Below are positions 47,415 through 57,355 of a stretch of 64,000 bases of DNA, piece after piece. The notes below the pieces were generated by a model. That model was given only the letters and a program-made list of their open reading frames with translations, was not told where the DNA came from and did not search any database. How positions within the stretch are numbered: position 1 is the first letter of the stretch; every line of letters begins with the position of its first letter. This stretch comes from Hexactinellida sp. DTS-2022 (lineage: Eukaryota > Porifera > Hexactinellida): assembly GCA_028753945.1 (NCBI GenBank), contig JAPNXP010000002.1, positions 11,470,001 to 11,534,000 of the forward strand. The letters are read 5' to 3'. The translations under genes and the position numbers were made by a program.

Positions 47415-48920
47415 CAGGTTTGGGGTCAAATCATATGTAGACTCCTTAAGATAAGGACTGGAACGTCGCGATCTCTAGGTTTTTAACTTGAGTCTGAGAG
47501 GCTCCAATTATAAAAATTGAAAAAGCATTAGGTTTCCGGTTTCCAAAAGTGATTTTTGTCATATATGGGTAACTTTTGGCACCCGTCAACAATTTGAGGT
47601 TTTCACTCAAAATTTCTCACACCTCGACAAGTTATGACGTCATTGTCACATTTCGAGAACCCTGAAAAGTCACTTAATCGCACATAAGTCGCGCAATCTA
47701 AGAGATAAAAATCTGAAAATTTAATAGAACATGCACATTAATGAAGCGGACACTTTGTGCTCACCAGATTGACAATATGCTTACTCATTATTACATGATG
47801 ACGTATTCACTAAAATTTTCACATTGTTAAATTTGACTATTTAGGCCTATTTACGCTTTTAATCAATGTTAGAAGTGTATAAACCACCTACCAACCTCGA
47901 AGCGGTTGGTGTGTGGTTGGGTTCTGCCGCAAAGCGACCTAGCAAGCGAGGCGCCCTAGTCTATATAGATATACTGTAGTATCAATCTATATAGATACTA
48001 GCGCGCTTCGCGGCAGAACCCAACCACACACCAACCGCTTCGACTTTGGTGTGTGGTTTATCAATTCTAACATTGATTATAAAGCATAAATAGGCCTAAA
48101 TTGTAAAATTAAACAATTTGTAATTTTAATGATGACGTCATCATGTGATAATGAGTTAGCATATTGGCAATCTGGTGTGACCAAGGTGTCCGCTTCATTA
48201 ATGTGCATGTTCTACTAAATTTTCAGGTTTTATCTCTTAGAGTGCGCGACTTATGTGCGATTAAGTGACTTTTCAGGGTTCTCGAAATGTGACAATGACG
48301 TCATAACTTGTCGAGGTGTGAGAAATTTTGAGTGAAAACCTCAAATTGTTGACGGGTGCCAAAAGTTACCTCTATTTGCCACAAATCACATTTGGAACCC
48401 GGAAACCTAATGCTTTTTCAATTTTTATAATTGGAGTCTCTCAGACTCAAGTTAAAAACCCCGAGATCGCGACGTTCCAGTCCTTATCTTAAGGAGTCTA
48501 TGGGTCAAATACATTCAAATGTAATTAAATACAATACAAATACTTTTCAAAATGTATTTAAATACAATGCAATTACTTTCGAAATAATTACTAAAGTATT
48601 TAAATACTTACAAATACTTTCCGAGAGTATTTAAATACTTGACAAATACTACAAGTGAATATATGACATTTATTCGACATTACTAGTAACTAATACAATT
48701 CAATATTTTCCCTATTACTATGCCGACTGCCTAGTGTTGTTGAATATAAAGTATTTGAATGTATTTGGACAAAATGCAAATATGTACATTTCAAAAGTAT
48801 TTAATTACAATACAATACTTTCACAAAAATATAAAAAGTATTTAAATACATCTCAAATACATGGGAAATGTATTAAAATACATAAAATACAAAATACATT
48901 TGTATTTGACCCCAACCCTG
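47415..48920. mobile_element. hAT-type MITE carrying foldback element B
   Basis: Ends CAGGTTTGGGGTCAAAT and inverted CAGGGTTGGGGTCAAATAC. Perfect TSD CTGCAGCC at 47407-47414 and 48921-48928. Removing it rejoins the transposase codons (..RLQ / IQQQQ..). Its own ~435 bp are ATTTAAATAC-rich. Confidence 0.93.
47432..48502. mobile_element. Foldback element B, 1071 bp, ~530-bp arms
   Basis: Nearly the whole element is one inverted repeat: the left arm from TGTAGACTCCTTAAGATAAG to a centre near 47968, then the mirror arm ending CTTATCTTAAGGAGTCTATG. TSD GGTCAAAT, perfect, at 47424-47431 and 48503-48510. No coding capacity. Its transcript would fold into a long double-stranded hairpin (inference). 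Confidence 0.93.
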
Positions 48921-49124
48921 CTGCAGCCTAGACTTTTTTCTGTCTGACTTGGAAGGCGAGGAAGGGGTTGACATAAGTAGAAAACTACTTATATAAACTA
49001 AAGATTAGAATCAATGCATTTGAGTTGTTGTTAAATGTTGAGCATAACTATAGTATATGTATTACAGGTGCAGGACAATCGCTCAAAAGGTGGCGCGGCA
49101 GAATATGCCGCTTGGCATACAATA

Positions 49125-49297
49125 CAGTCAACTCCGCTTAATCAATCGGTTTCTCCGCTTAATCGGGTCAAAATTTCACACGATTTATAGGACGGAATTA
49201 CAGTTTGGCTTACAATATTTTCGGTTAATCGGTTTCTCTGCTTAATCGGGTCAAAACAACCTGCTCCCGAGGTGACTCTATTAAGCGGAGTCGACTG
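49125..49297. mobile_element. pogo/Tigger-like MITE, 173 bp
   Basis: Starts CAGTCAACTCCGCTTAATC and ends with the inverted CAGTCGACTCCGCTTAATAG; TA on both sides (49123-49124, 49298-49299). Internal CGCTTAATCGG repeats. Inserted near the 5' end of the decayed hAT element. Confidence 0.9.
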
Positions 49298-50079
49298 TAT
49301 GATTTAAAAAAAAGGCTCCAGCAACACAGGACTATTATGGAAAGTGGTACTTCGCTGGCGGTACCTGTCGAACCGTATATGTCGCCCCTAATTATATATT
49401 ACCTAGTTTGCGAGCGACTATATTATAGTATACCAAATCACTTGGGACCCGATTTCAATTGGAAAGACTGGAAAGTTTTCACAGTAACATTTATGACTCA
49501 TTTGACTGGTTTTTGCGAAAACGCCTCAAGTTGTTATACATTGATCTATCCACTACATAATGTCTCTAGTTAGTGGAAGTTAGGTTCGTGCCATGTTGGC
49601 ACCCCCATGGCCAAACTCCAAGTTCAAATTTAACAACTTGAAAATTTAGTGATTACGTCATCATGCGTTAATGAGTGAGCATATTTGCAATATGATATGA
49701 CCACCGTGTTCGCATCATTAATGTCCATGTTCTATTAAATTTTGAGATTTCCATCTCTTAGAGGGCGGAGTTATGTACAATTAATTGTATTTTCACAGTT
49801 CTCGAAAGGTGACAATGACGTCATAACTTGTCGAGGTGTGAGAAAGTGAAAACCTCAAATTGTTGACGGGTGCCAAAAGTTACCCTTATATACCAAAAAT
49901 CACATTTGGAAACCGAAACCTATTGCTTTTTCAATTTTTAAAATTGGAGCCTCTCAGACTTAAGTTAAAACCCCCGACTTCGCGACGTTCCAGTCCTTAT
50001 CTAAAGGCGTCCATGGTCATGTCATATAATTAGGAATAAATATTATGGCCATAGCAGGGCCATTGCCACCAAAATCAAT

Positions 50080-50253
50080 GTGGTCAGGTTAATTTGACCA
50101 ACCTGACAGAGTGTTTACGTTATTCTGGCCAACCGGACAGAGTGGTCTGGTTAATCTGACCAACATGACAGAGTGGTCAGGTTAATTTGACCAACCTTAC
50201 AGAGTGGTCAGGTTAATTTGACCAACCTGACCGAGTGGTCAGGTTATTCTGAC
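50080..50253. repeat. 31-bp minisatellite, ~5.6 units
   Basis: Unit GTGGTCAGGTTAATTTGACC followed by AACCTGACAGA, 31 bases, five full copies plus a partial one. It resumes after the nested MITE at about 51213-51235. Each unit is itself partly palindromic (GGTCAGGTT / AACCTGACC). Confidence 0.92.
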
Positions 50254-51204
50254 CAGGGTTGGCAACCTCTGAAAACCAAAAAGCGGGAGATTTTGCCAAT
50301 TTTGGCGGGAGTTTACCAAAAAATCGGGAGGTCGAAGATAGAAAATCGGGAGACTCAAAATATATGCCATTTCTTTTGATTTACCATGAATAGAAGGTTA
50401 CAATATGATTATTTTTTATGTTTGGATATCTACAATTAGGAAACGCTTATTTTGATAGTTCTATCTAACAAATTTTTTCCCGCGTATCTCATTTTCACCC
50501 AATCATAGGCGTCGGAAATGGTCCCGCCGGCCCTTTGGGATCGGCCCAATCGTTCCCGGGGCCGCTACATTTACGCCGAGTAGGGCCGGGTGGGTCCGAC
50601 ACCTATGCACCCAATATATGCAATAATACAACAAAAAGTAAATAGCTAGATTAATGAATTATGATATTTACAAAAAAAAAATTCAGATATACATAGGTGT
50701 AGCAGCAGTTTAAATATCTTCGGAAGTTCTCGTATTTTATGAACATTTTTCTTGAGATTTCAAGGAATTTCATGACGAATATGCCATCAGATTTATAAAT
50801 TGTGTTGTAAACTTAATCCACATGTGGTTGCATAGATCGAAATATAATTTATGCGAGAAAAAAAATTCAGCATCGCATCTAGTATAACAACTTTCGGGAG
50901 GATGTTGGCACAATGCCATCCGGGATATTTTTAAGAATTTCTTCCAGTTTCGATTTAAAACATAATAGTACAGTGTACTAATAATTGGCTAAAGAATCTT
51001 AACTACTTACAAGTATACATGAGTAGAACAAAACTTGGTACTCGTATCTTGACTAATTTTAGCAAAAAATCAAGTTATTTACTTATATATCATAAAATAA
51101 TAATATAGAAACAATTTCCAAAAAAGCGGGAGTTTCAAAAGTTAGGCGGGAGGTCGGGAGGATAGGAGAAAAAAGGCAAAAAAGCGTGAGGGTTGGCAAC
51201 CCTG
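50254..51204. mobile_element. hAT-type MITE, 951 bp
   Basis: Starts CAGGGTTGGCAACCTCTG and ends GGGTTGGCAACCCTG. Perfect TSD ATTCTGAC at 50246-50253 and 51205-51212, inside the minisatellite. Subterminal GCGGGAG repeats. Confidence 0.93.
50504..50607. mobile_element. Tiny hAT-type MITE, 104 bp
   Basis: Starts CATAGGCGTCGGA and ends with the inverted CATAGGTGTCGGA. Perfect TSD CACCCAAT at 50496-50503 and 50608-50615. GC-rich interior (GGCCC, CCGGG). Nested inside 50254-51204. Confidence 0.9.
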
Positions 51205-51538
51205 ATTCTGACCAACCTGACCGAGTCGTGCCATATTTGGAAATTAATCAACCAAAAGTGGTCAGGTTGAAACCGACCAACATGACCAGTGGCTTCTGCC
51301 CTGCATATACCATTTAAGGAAGCCTCCTTTAAGACTACTAAGCTCTCAAGGGCAATTGGAGCCAGATTCAATCAAAACAAATTATGATATTATTGTATAG
51401 AATAGATAATTTAGAGATCTCGACCTGCCGATTGTAACTATTAAGAAATTTATTTAAACTGTTGAAACTCAGAAAGATAATTATGTCTTGTTATTGGATA
51501 ATTTAATAAAATACTTTTGGTTAATCAGTATACGTATA

Positions 51539-51724
51539 CAGTCGAAACCGGTTTTTTCTAACCAATTCTTTGCATGGAAATAAAGTAAGAAAAATCCGAT
51601 AGTTAGAATAAACCGATTGAAAATAACACAAAATTGGAATTTCTTACACGTTTAAAATAAATCTTTAGCTAGAAAAAACCGATTAGTTAGAAAAAACCGT
51701 GTTAGAATAAACCGGTTTCGACTG
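51539..51724. mobile_element. pogo/Tigger-like MITE, 186 bp
   Basis: Starts CAGTCGAAACCGGTTTTTTC and ends AAACCGGTTTCGACTG; TA on both sides (51537-51538, 51725-51726). Internal AAAAAACCGATTAG repeats. Confidence 0.92.
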
Positions 51725-51750
51725 TATCACTTCAAACAAAAGTACGGATA

Positions 51751-52292
51751 ATGAACCAACTCCCAAATTTAGAAGCGATAGATTATGACACCCAAACTCT
51801 GCAAACTTTAGCCTTCATGACTGGTTTTGCTGTGCATCAATTTTACAAACTATCAAATAAATGCCCTATCTGACTCGATTACCTCACCACAGACAAATAA
51901 TTAATGATCGATTTGCCCAAAGATTGAAGGTTCGCATATTTGGAAAATCTGGAAAGTGGATCACTTAAGTGGCCTTAAGATACTATCTTGAGAGCAGGTG
52001 TTATTTAATGGAAAAATTTCGTCGGAATTGATGACATCTCGCTGATGAAAGAACTAGTTCAGCGGCCTTCAAAACAAATATTAGTTTCTCTAGCTAGACA
52101 GTATATAGAAAACAATAGCAGTGAATCTTGGGGTGATACTTGTCTTCATGTAACATGATTGCCATATATTGCAGAAATATGTATGGTATAATCGCGAACT
52201 GCCTGATCTCCAATAAGTTTAAAGATTATAATTCTCAAGTTAGTTTTATTGGAGACAAGTCTCGAAAGGCTAAGAAATTTAAGAAACACTGA
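51751..52292 (+). pseudogene. P-element-like transposase, C-terminal remnant
   Basis: Plus-strand blocks match the last ~180 residues of the intact protein: NQLPNLEAIDYDTQTLQTLA, MTGFAVHQFYKLSNKCPI (the FIAGY...CPSC region), RPSKQILVSLARQYIE, and IIANCLISNKFKDYNSQV with a final KKFKKH stop at 52290-52292. Stops and frameshifts separate them, and the second Cys of CPSC is lost. The N-terminal and catalytic parts are absent, the fragment starting just after the MITE at 51539. Confidence 0.85.
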
Positions 52293-52362
52293 ACTTAGAT
52301 CAGTTATATATTTGTAGTTTTCTAATTTACTGTCATTAGTCGAATTAATGCAATGATAAGAG

Positions 52363-52498
52363 TATCGGCGTAGCACGGCGGTCCGGGCCTGGACGGACCA
52401 GTTTTCATTTATTCTGCTATATTACATAGGAGGGTCCGGTTTAGGACGGACCACTTTAACAGTTTGGCCGGAGAGTTTTCAGAGCCGTGCGACGCCCG
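52363..52498. mobile_element. 136-bp GC-rich MITE
   Basis: Ends TATCGGCGTAGCACGGC and inverted CGGGCGTCGCACGGC, with TGATAAGAG on both sides (52354-52362, 52499-52507), an 8-9-bp TSD. Internal CGGACCA repeats. Confidence 0.82.
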
Positions 52499-52656
52499 TG
52501 ATAAGAGTCAGAACATTGTATTTTATTCAATGCAGTATGATGGCCTTTGAGATCATCCATGGTTATTCAATGGTCTATCCTTATAATGGAGTCATCTATG
52601 GTAATAGTAATTGTTTAGTAACGATTACATTTTCGAAGTGTTTCAAATAGGATGTA

Positions 52657-52811
52657 CAGTCGAAATCGGATTATTTTGTCCAATTCTTTTCATGGATAAT
52701 TCGACAAAATAATCCGATAAGACAAATAAACCCGGTAGGATATCCATGCAAAATGGTATATATATAATAATTTTCCTCGAATATTAGGACAAAATAATCC
52801 GATTTCGACTG
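52657..52811. mobile_element. pogo/Tigger-like MITE, 155 bp
   Basis: Starts CAGTCGAAATCGGATTATTT and ends AATAATCCGATTTCGACTG; TA on both sides (52655-52656, 52812-52813). Close in design to the 51539 element but with different internal sequence. Confidence 0.92.
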
Positions 52812-52813
52812 TA

Positions 52814-53449
52814 ATCGTAAAAGTAATAGTATAGAACCTATTGTAATAGGAATTATCTATTACATTTCTATAACTTCGGAATGGTTATTTGATTATTCGT
52901 GGAAAAAAAAATTAAGGCAATATGATTATCGTTTTGCATAGATCACTTTATTGAAATTAGTTGTTATATTGAAATTAGCTCTTTGCTTAGGTTAGATAAT
53001 ATATTTTGTTTGTGTGGGATAATCAATTAAAATAATTAACTTCAGAAAGTCTGAATCATAAGCAAAGTATTCGTAATTGTCTGGTAATTTGTAACAGTAA
53101 TAGTATTAGGAAGAAATATTAGTAATAGCAATAGTAATATATTATTACTTGACCCCAGGCCTGATATGGGATTTGTATATACAATTCACTGTTTCATGCA
53201 GACTTTTAGGCAAGGCGGAGGGGGCAGAGTTGAATTTTGGGAATGTGAGGAGAGTACGGAAAAAAGGTTTGATCAATGTATTTTTTAACCCCAATGGGGG
53301 GGGGCAAATGCCCGCACCCCCCAAAAAAACCATCAATTTAAATACAAATTACATATAAATTTATTAATACACACTTTCAGATACATTTTTAATGTTGGTT
53401 TCTATTTCACATTCTTTCTTGGATGACTAACAAGCCTTGTTACACTAGT
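52814..53449. other. No gene; possible single MITE end
   Basis: AT-rich DNA. TTACTTGACCCCAGGCCTG near 53147 resembles the right tip of the 47415-48920 MITE, but no left partner was found. A run of G (about 53296-53304) and C follows. Confidence 0.4.
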
Positions 53450-54407
53450 CACTAGTGCAGGGGTTCCCAACCTTTTGTAGGCCATGTGCCACTTAGCAAA
53501 AAAGAATTCCCCGCATAACCCCCCCATAGAAAAATTCCCATACAATGCATACATGAACGTAGGGAAAAACAATTTACGTAGATTACCATTTTATATCAAA
53601 AGAACTGAAATTATGAAAATTATTGAATTTTATTAACCTATAGTTTAGTGTGAATCTCGGTAACGTTTTGGAAAGAGCACATCTCAAGTCATCTTCAACA
53701 TTCAAACGAGACCTATATTTTGTCTTGATGTTCAGCATGGTAGAAAATCCAGATTCAGATAATTAGGTGGAAGGAAAGAGAAGGAGATGTTGTCAGCACG
53801 CGTAGCAATTTTCTTGCAAGATTCAGCCATTTTGCACCCAAAGGATATGAGTGAAATTGAATCAAACGCATCTCGTGCTGTTGAGTCATTTACAAAATCT
53901 AGGAAATCTTCCTGCAATTATTCTGGAAGAGATGCCACATCAATAATATAAAGATATCTGACAAACTTCGTATCTAAGTCATCGAGGTCTGGAAAGTATA
54001 AATTAATTTCATTTCGCAAAGAACGCAGATGCTTTTTCACCAAATAATACATCATTTCTCTAATCTTAGTATCAGCAGCAGCACTATTGCAAATATACCT
54101 GAAGGATTCAAGCATATCTATGTTACCATTTTCACCTTGGTCTCCCATAATTCAAGTTTCATCAGAAAGGATCGGATTTTGTCAACAAAGTCAATGACAG
54201 TAGCGTCACCACCTTGAAGAGATATATTCAGCATGTTTATACGAGTGAAGATATCCTCAAAGTAGGATAGTTTATACAGCCATTCTTCATTTGATAGCAG
54301 TTCACTAAAATCTTGTGAAACAGCTCTCTTATCTCGATTAAAAAAGTCCTTGAGCTCTGTTTTTAACTTATAAAATCTTGATATGACATTTCTTTTCGAC
54401 AACCACC

Positions 54408-55178
54408 CATGGCCTACTTAATATACGGCTATAATGTCGCCGAGAAGGCCATAAAACAAAGAGGTCAGTTTCTAATTTTAATTCTAGGATAAACTATGCC
54501 TCCGATTGTTGTTATTAGGGTTGCATATGAGGTAATCAACCATTGCGAGTCCATTAGAACCACTTTTGAGAATCTCAGATTTGTGGTTAGCTATTTAGGC
54601 GCCATTTAATGATGACACCACAAATATAAAAAAAATTACAATTCGAGTCTAAAGAACTACAAGAAAATGAAAATAATTTGCTAATATACTTAGTATACAT
54701 TTTCCGAATATATAATGAGAGCAATTATATTATATACGTTTTATGGACGAAAATAGTGAGTTGTAATTCGGATAATACTTGTATTTTAACATGTGGTTAC
54801 TTTATAATTAAAAAATAATAATGAATGTCGCCATTTTGTGATTTAATTTCCTTTGGGGTATGAAATATATCCCTATTTTAGTATTTCTATTATATATTTA
54901 ATAAAAGTCGCAAGAAAATGAAATTTGTGATATCTGAATTTTTTTCATTCTACCAAAAATTGTTAATGTCACCATTAAATGGCGCCTAAATAGCTTAACC
55001 ACAAATCTGAGATTCTCAAAAGTGGTTCTAATCGACTCGCAATGGTAGATTACCCCATATACAACCCTAATAAAAACAATAGGAGGCATACTTTATCCTA
55101 TAATTAAAATTAGAAACTGGCCTCTTTGTTTTATGGCCTTCTCGGCGACATTTATAGCCATATATTAAGTAGGCCATG
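54408..55178. mobile_element. 771-bp MITE with ~190-bp TIRs inside the ZBED5-type gene
   Basis: Left CATGGCCTACTTAATATA, right mirrored to TATATTAAGTAGGCCATG; the inverted match runs about 190 bases (shared GCGCCATTTAATG-type tracts near the inner edges). AACCACC flanks both ends (54401-54407, 55179-55185). It splits HTEVRW from LSKRN-like codons. Long TIRs suggest a Mutator-like or related family, unproven. Confidence 0.85.
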
Positions 55179-56026
55179 AACCACCTTACTTCAGTGTGAA
55201 ATAACACTTTCATATTCACTACCAAAATCTTGACATAATAATTTGAATAATCGAGTATTAACGCACTACTCTTTATAAAGTTTACCATTTTGACCACATC
55301 TCCGAGTACACAAATAAGTTCCTGAGTCATTGTCCTGGCAGCGAGTGCTTGCCGATGTATCATGCAATGTAAAGTCTTAATATCGTGGTTTTCTCGTTTT
55401 ATTCTGTTAGGAATCCTGATCTACAGCCTAGCATAGCAGGCGCTCCATCACTTGTACTTCCACAAACATTCTTCCATAATAGACCTTCAGTTCGGAAATC
55501 TTTTGAAACTCTTTCAAATATATCTTCGCCTTTAGTTGTAGATTCCAGAGATTCACAAAATAAAATTCTTCTTTAGATATGTCACCTTTGATGTACATGA
55601 CAAAGACTAGCAATTGTGCACAGTTGGACACATTAGTTGATTCATCAAGTTGTATTGCAAAAAGATTCAGAGGTGCTTCCTATATTTCACAATTACTGGT
55701 TCTTTGATATCGTTAGATATCTCAGTTACTCTCCTATGTACTGTGTTGTTTGAAAGAGATATAGGATCCAGTTTTTTTACAGACTCTTCTCTTGTGCGGA
55801 CAATATCTTTGCAGCATGGAAGAATCAAGTCTTCTGCAATAGTATGTGGCTTTTTGGCTTTTGCAACTTGATAGGAGACTAAGTACGAGGCATGAATAGC
55901 AAAATTATTCTGCTGGTAGAATTGGCCTTTGTTATCTAGGCGTATTCGTTTCCGACATTTTGTTTCCTTTTAAAAAACGCAATATCTTTATCCTTCAAAT
56001 ATGCATGATTACCGATCAAATGTCTC

Positions 56027-56769
56027 CTAGGGTGCGACCCGTACGGGCTTTATTGTAAATCACGGGCTGCGGGCCTTTTTCTACAGGCCGCGGGCCCAAA
56101 ACGGGCCGAAAAGTGTCAAAAAGATCAATTGTTAATTTTTCAATAACAAATAAATCTAAAAGTCTAGATCAGGGGTTTATCTAGGTACCTGGCCGGAACT
56201 TTAAGGTTCCAGCAAGGCATCATTTGTGGTCAAAATGTTCGTGATTTTCGATTTAATCTAGGTGCCGGGTTGGCTCCTAAATAGTTCCCGGGTGTATGGC
56301 CAGATTTTCTGGTCCAGAAATCCTTGGATAAATAACTGTTTGTGCAACGTAGCAATTTACCTACCTGAATAATTCCGCATCAATGAATTATACTGATTAT
56401 GTAGTGTAGCTAATACCTTTAGAGTGCCGGAAAATTTCTACCTCCATAATAAAGTGCCAGCCACAAAAATCTAGATAAACCCCTGGTCTAGATGTACTAA
56501 AGCTACTATCTTCCACCATTAATAGAAAGAAAAAGGAAATAATTAACCAAACTATCTAAGTGTTGCCTGTATTAAAATTTTATTATATACGTATACTATT
56601 TGCGTATACAATTTCCCGCCTCTTATAACGCGGAAATTTATATGAATTCACAATTCTTATTGAATATATTTACGAATTCAGCCAACGGTGCTAAAAATAA
56701 ACAAATTTCCTAAATCGCGGGCTGGCAAAATAAATAAGCGGGCCGCGGGCTTTACGGGTCGCACCCTAG
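56027..56769. mobile_element. hAT-type MITE, 743 bp, in the BED-finger exon
   Basis: Starts CTAGGGTGCGACCCGTA and ends with its exact inverse. Perfect TSD AATGTCTC at 56019-56026 and 56770-56777. Subterminal GCGGGC and GGGCCGCGGGC blocks. Confidence 0.95.
56170..56485. mobile_element. hAT-type MITE, 316 bp, third nesting level
   Basis: Starts CAGGGGTTTATCTAG and ends CTAGATAAACCCCTG. Perfect TSD GTCTAGAT at 56162-56169 and 56486-56493. Lies inside the 56027-56769 MITE, itself inside the ZBED5-type transposon. Confidence 0.95.
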
Positions 56770-57355
56770 AATGTCTCTTTAATAAGCTCGGTTTCATACT
56801 GTTGTCTCTCAAAACCTTTGAACAAATTACACATTGGGGATATTCTGTGCCACTTTTCACAATTGATGTGAAACCATAAGCAATGTACATCTCGAAATAG
56901 TGACGTTTCTTCAGTAAAGTAGGAGGTGCTGAGATGGATGCCATATTTTCTTTGACCAAAGTATAAATCACTAATAATTATAAAAATAATTATTATGTAG
57001 ATAACTGATAACAAAAAGTATATAAGATGAAGCAAAATTGGAGTTCAATCACGATATAATGCATTGTAAGTAATTAAGAAATCCATATGATCTATATATT
57101 TTGGCTTCTTTATAGAAGTCTTAATCTTTCAATTTGTTTTTCCACAGGTCTAGCATATGTTCAACTCGAAAAAAATGAGTGGATTAAAAGTAATAAATTG
57201 CACCTAATTTCAAACTCAATGAATTAAATTACGTTATTAGTGTTGATTTGTATTATTTACGAATCACACAATAAAAATTGGATTTGTAATAATCCAGCAG
57301 GCGTACCGACAGAAAACCCCTCGCGTACACAGGATAGGGAACCCCTGCACTAGTG

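Larger units (their letters stand above)
45039..48974 (-). pseudogene. hAT transposase with TTF-type zinc finger, frameshifted
   Basis: Right to left: a probable start MSTPSSPSKSDRKKSRLQ (ATG 48972-48974), interrupted after LQ by the 1.5-kb MITE, resuming IQQQQTLMTSYIKDG. Then a TTF-type finger region (FQNTWKDGRQWLQY, CWCDPC, near 47070-47150) and the core: IIIDETTDLSIEEQV, GQAYDGAANM, YCAGHQLNLV, DTRWVLR. It ends with the C-terminal SCEAERPFSVLRG and DRLNIVAILAVYKERV (stop near 45039). The layout matches ZMYM1/ZMYM6-like hAT proteins with a DUF4371-type core. Frameshifts near 46600-46850, 46370, 45870, 45490 and 45230 break it. GC content is visibly higher than in the surroundings. Confidence 0.88.
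44721..49625 (-). mobile_element. hAT transposon (ZMYM/TTF-finger type), decayed
   Basis: The left tip CAGGGCCGTGAACTTGGGGG directly follows foldback sequence (ACCTAAAT). The right tip, read inward, gives GAACTTGGAGTTTGGCCATG; the outermost ~9 bases appear lost, so no clean TSD remains. It carries the transposase pseudogene 45039-48974 and was later hit by a hAT MITE at 47415 and a pogo MITE at 49125. Confidence 0.78.
44031..50014. mobile_element. Foldback element A, split by a hAT transposon
   Basis: A long inverted-repeat element whose two arms are 44031-44720 (including the centre near 44600) and 49626-50014. Outer ends CCATAGACTCC and inverted CCATGGACGCC; the flanks TGTCATGT and GGTCATGT form an 8-bp TSD with one mismatch. 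Arms contain ACCAACCGC-loop-GCGGTTGGT hairpins. Non-coding. The hAT transposon at 44721 inserted into its right arm. Confidence 0.85.
50055..51303. mobile_element. hAT-type MITE containing a 31-bp minisatellite
   Basis: Left CAGGGCCATTGCCACCAAAA and inverted right CAGGGCAGAAGCCACTGGTC. No clean TSD. The interior is largely a minisatellite and two nested elements (50254-51204, 50504-50607). Confidence 0.65.
53583..56944 (-). pseudogene. ZBED5/SCAND3-like hAT transposase, broken
   Basis: Right to left: start MASISAPPTLLKKRHYF (ATG 56942-56944), a BED-type finger (YPQCVICSKVL..MKPSLLKRH) cut by the nested MITE at 56769, then a frame with CAQLLVFVMYIKGDISKEEF, MIHRQALAARTMTQEL and FHTEVRW. The last is cut by the second insertion and resumes SKRNVISRFYKL. 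Then come DATVIDFVDKIRSFLMKLEL, LYFPDLDDLD, and the C-terminal hAT domain SESGFSTMLNIKTKYRSRLN with VEDDLRCALSKTLPRF. This order fits the ZBED5/FAM200/SCAND3 group. The coding damage is the two insertions plus several frameshifts and stops, so no full protein is possible although the transposon ends are intact. Confidence 0.92.
53458..57347 (-). mobile_element. hAT transposon (ZBED5 type), 3.9 kb, perfect TSD
   Basis: Ends CAGGGGTTCCCAACCTTTTG and inverted CAGGGGTTCCCTATCC. Perfect 8-bp TSD CACTAGTG at 53450-53457 and 57348-57355. Holds the transposase pseudogene 53583-56944 and insertions at 54408-55178 and 56027-56769. Confidence 0.95.

Noticed and set aside
50080-50253. CRISPR-like array of 31-bp repeats
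   Set aside because: The units are contiguous with no unique spacers and lie in a eukaryotic MITE; it is a minisatellite.
56678-56971. 97-codon frame with a BED finger as a complete small protein
   Set aside because: The C-terminal third is MITE sequence (from 56769 leftward); the finger is truncated by the insertion.
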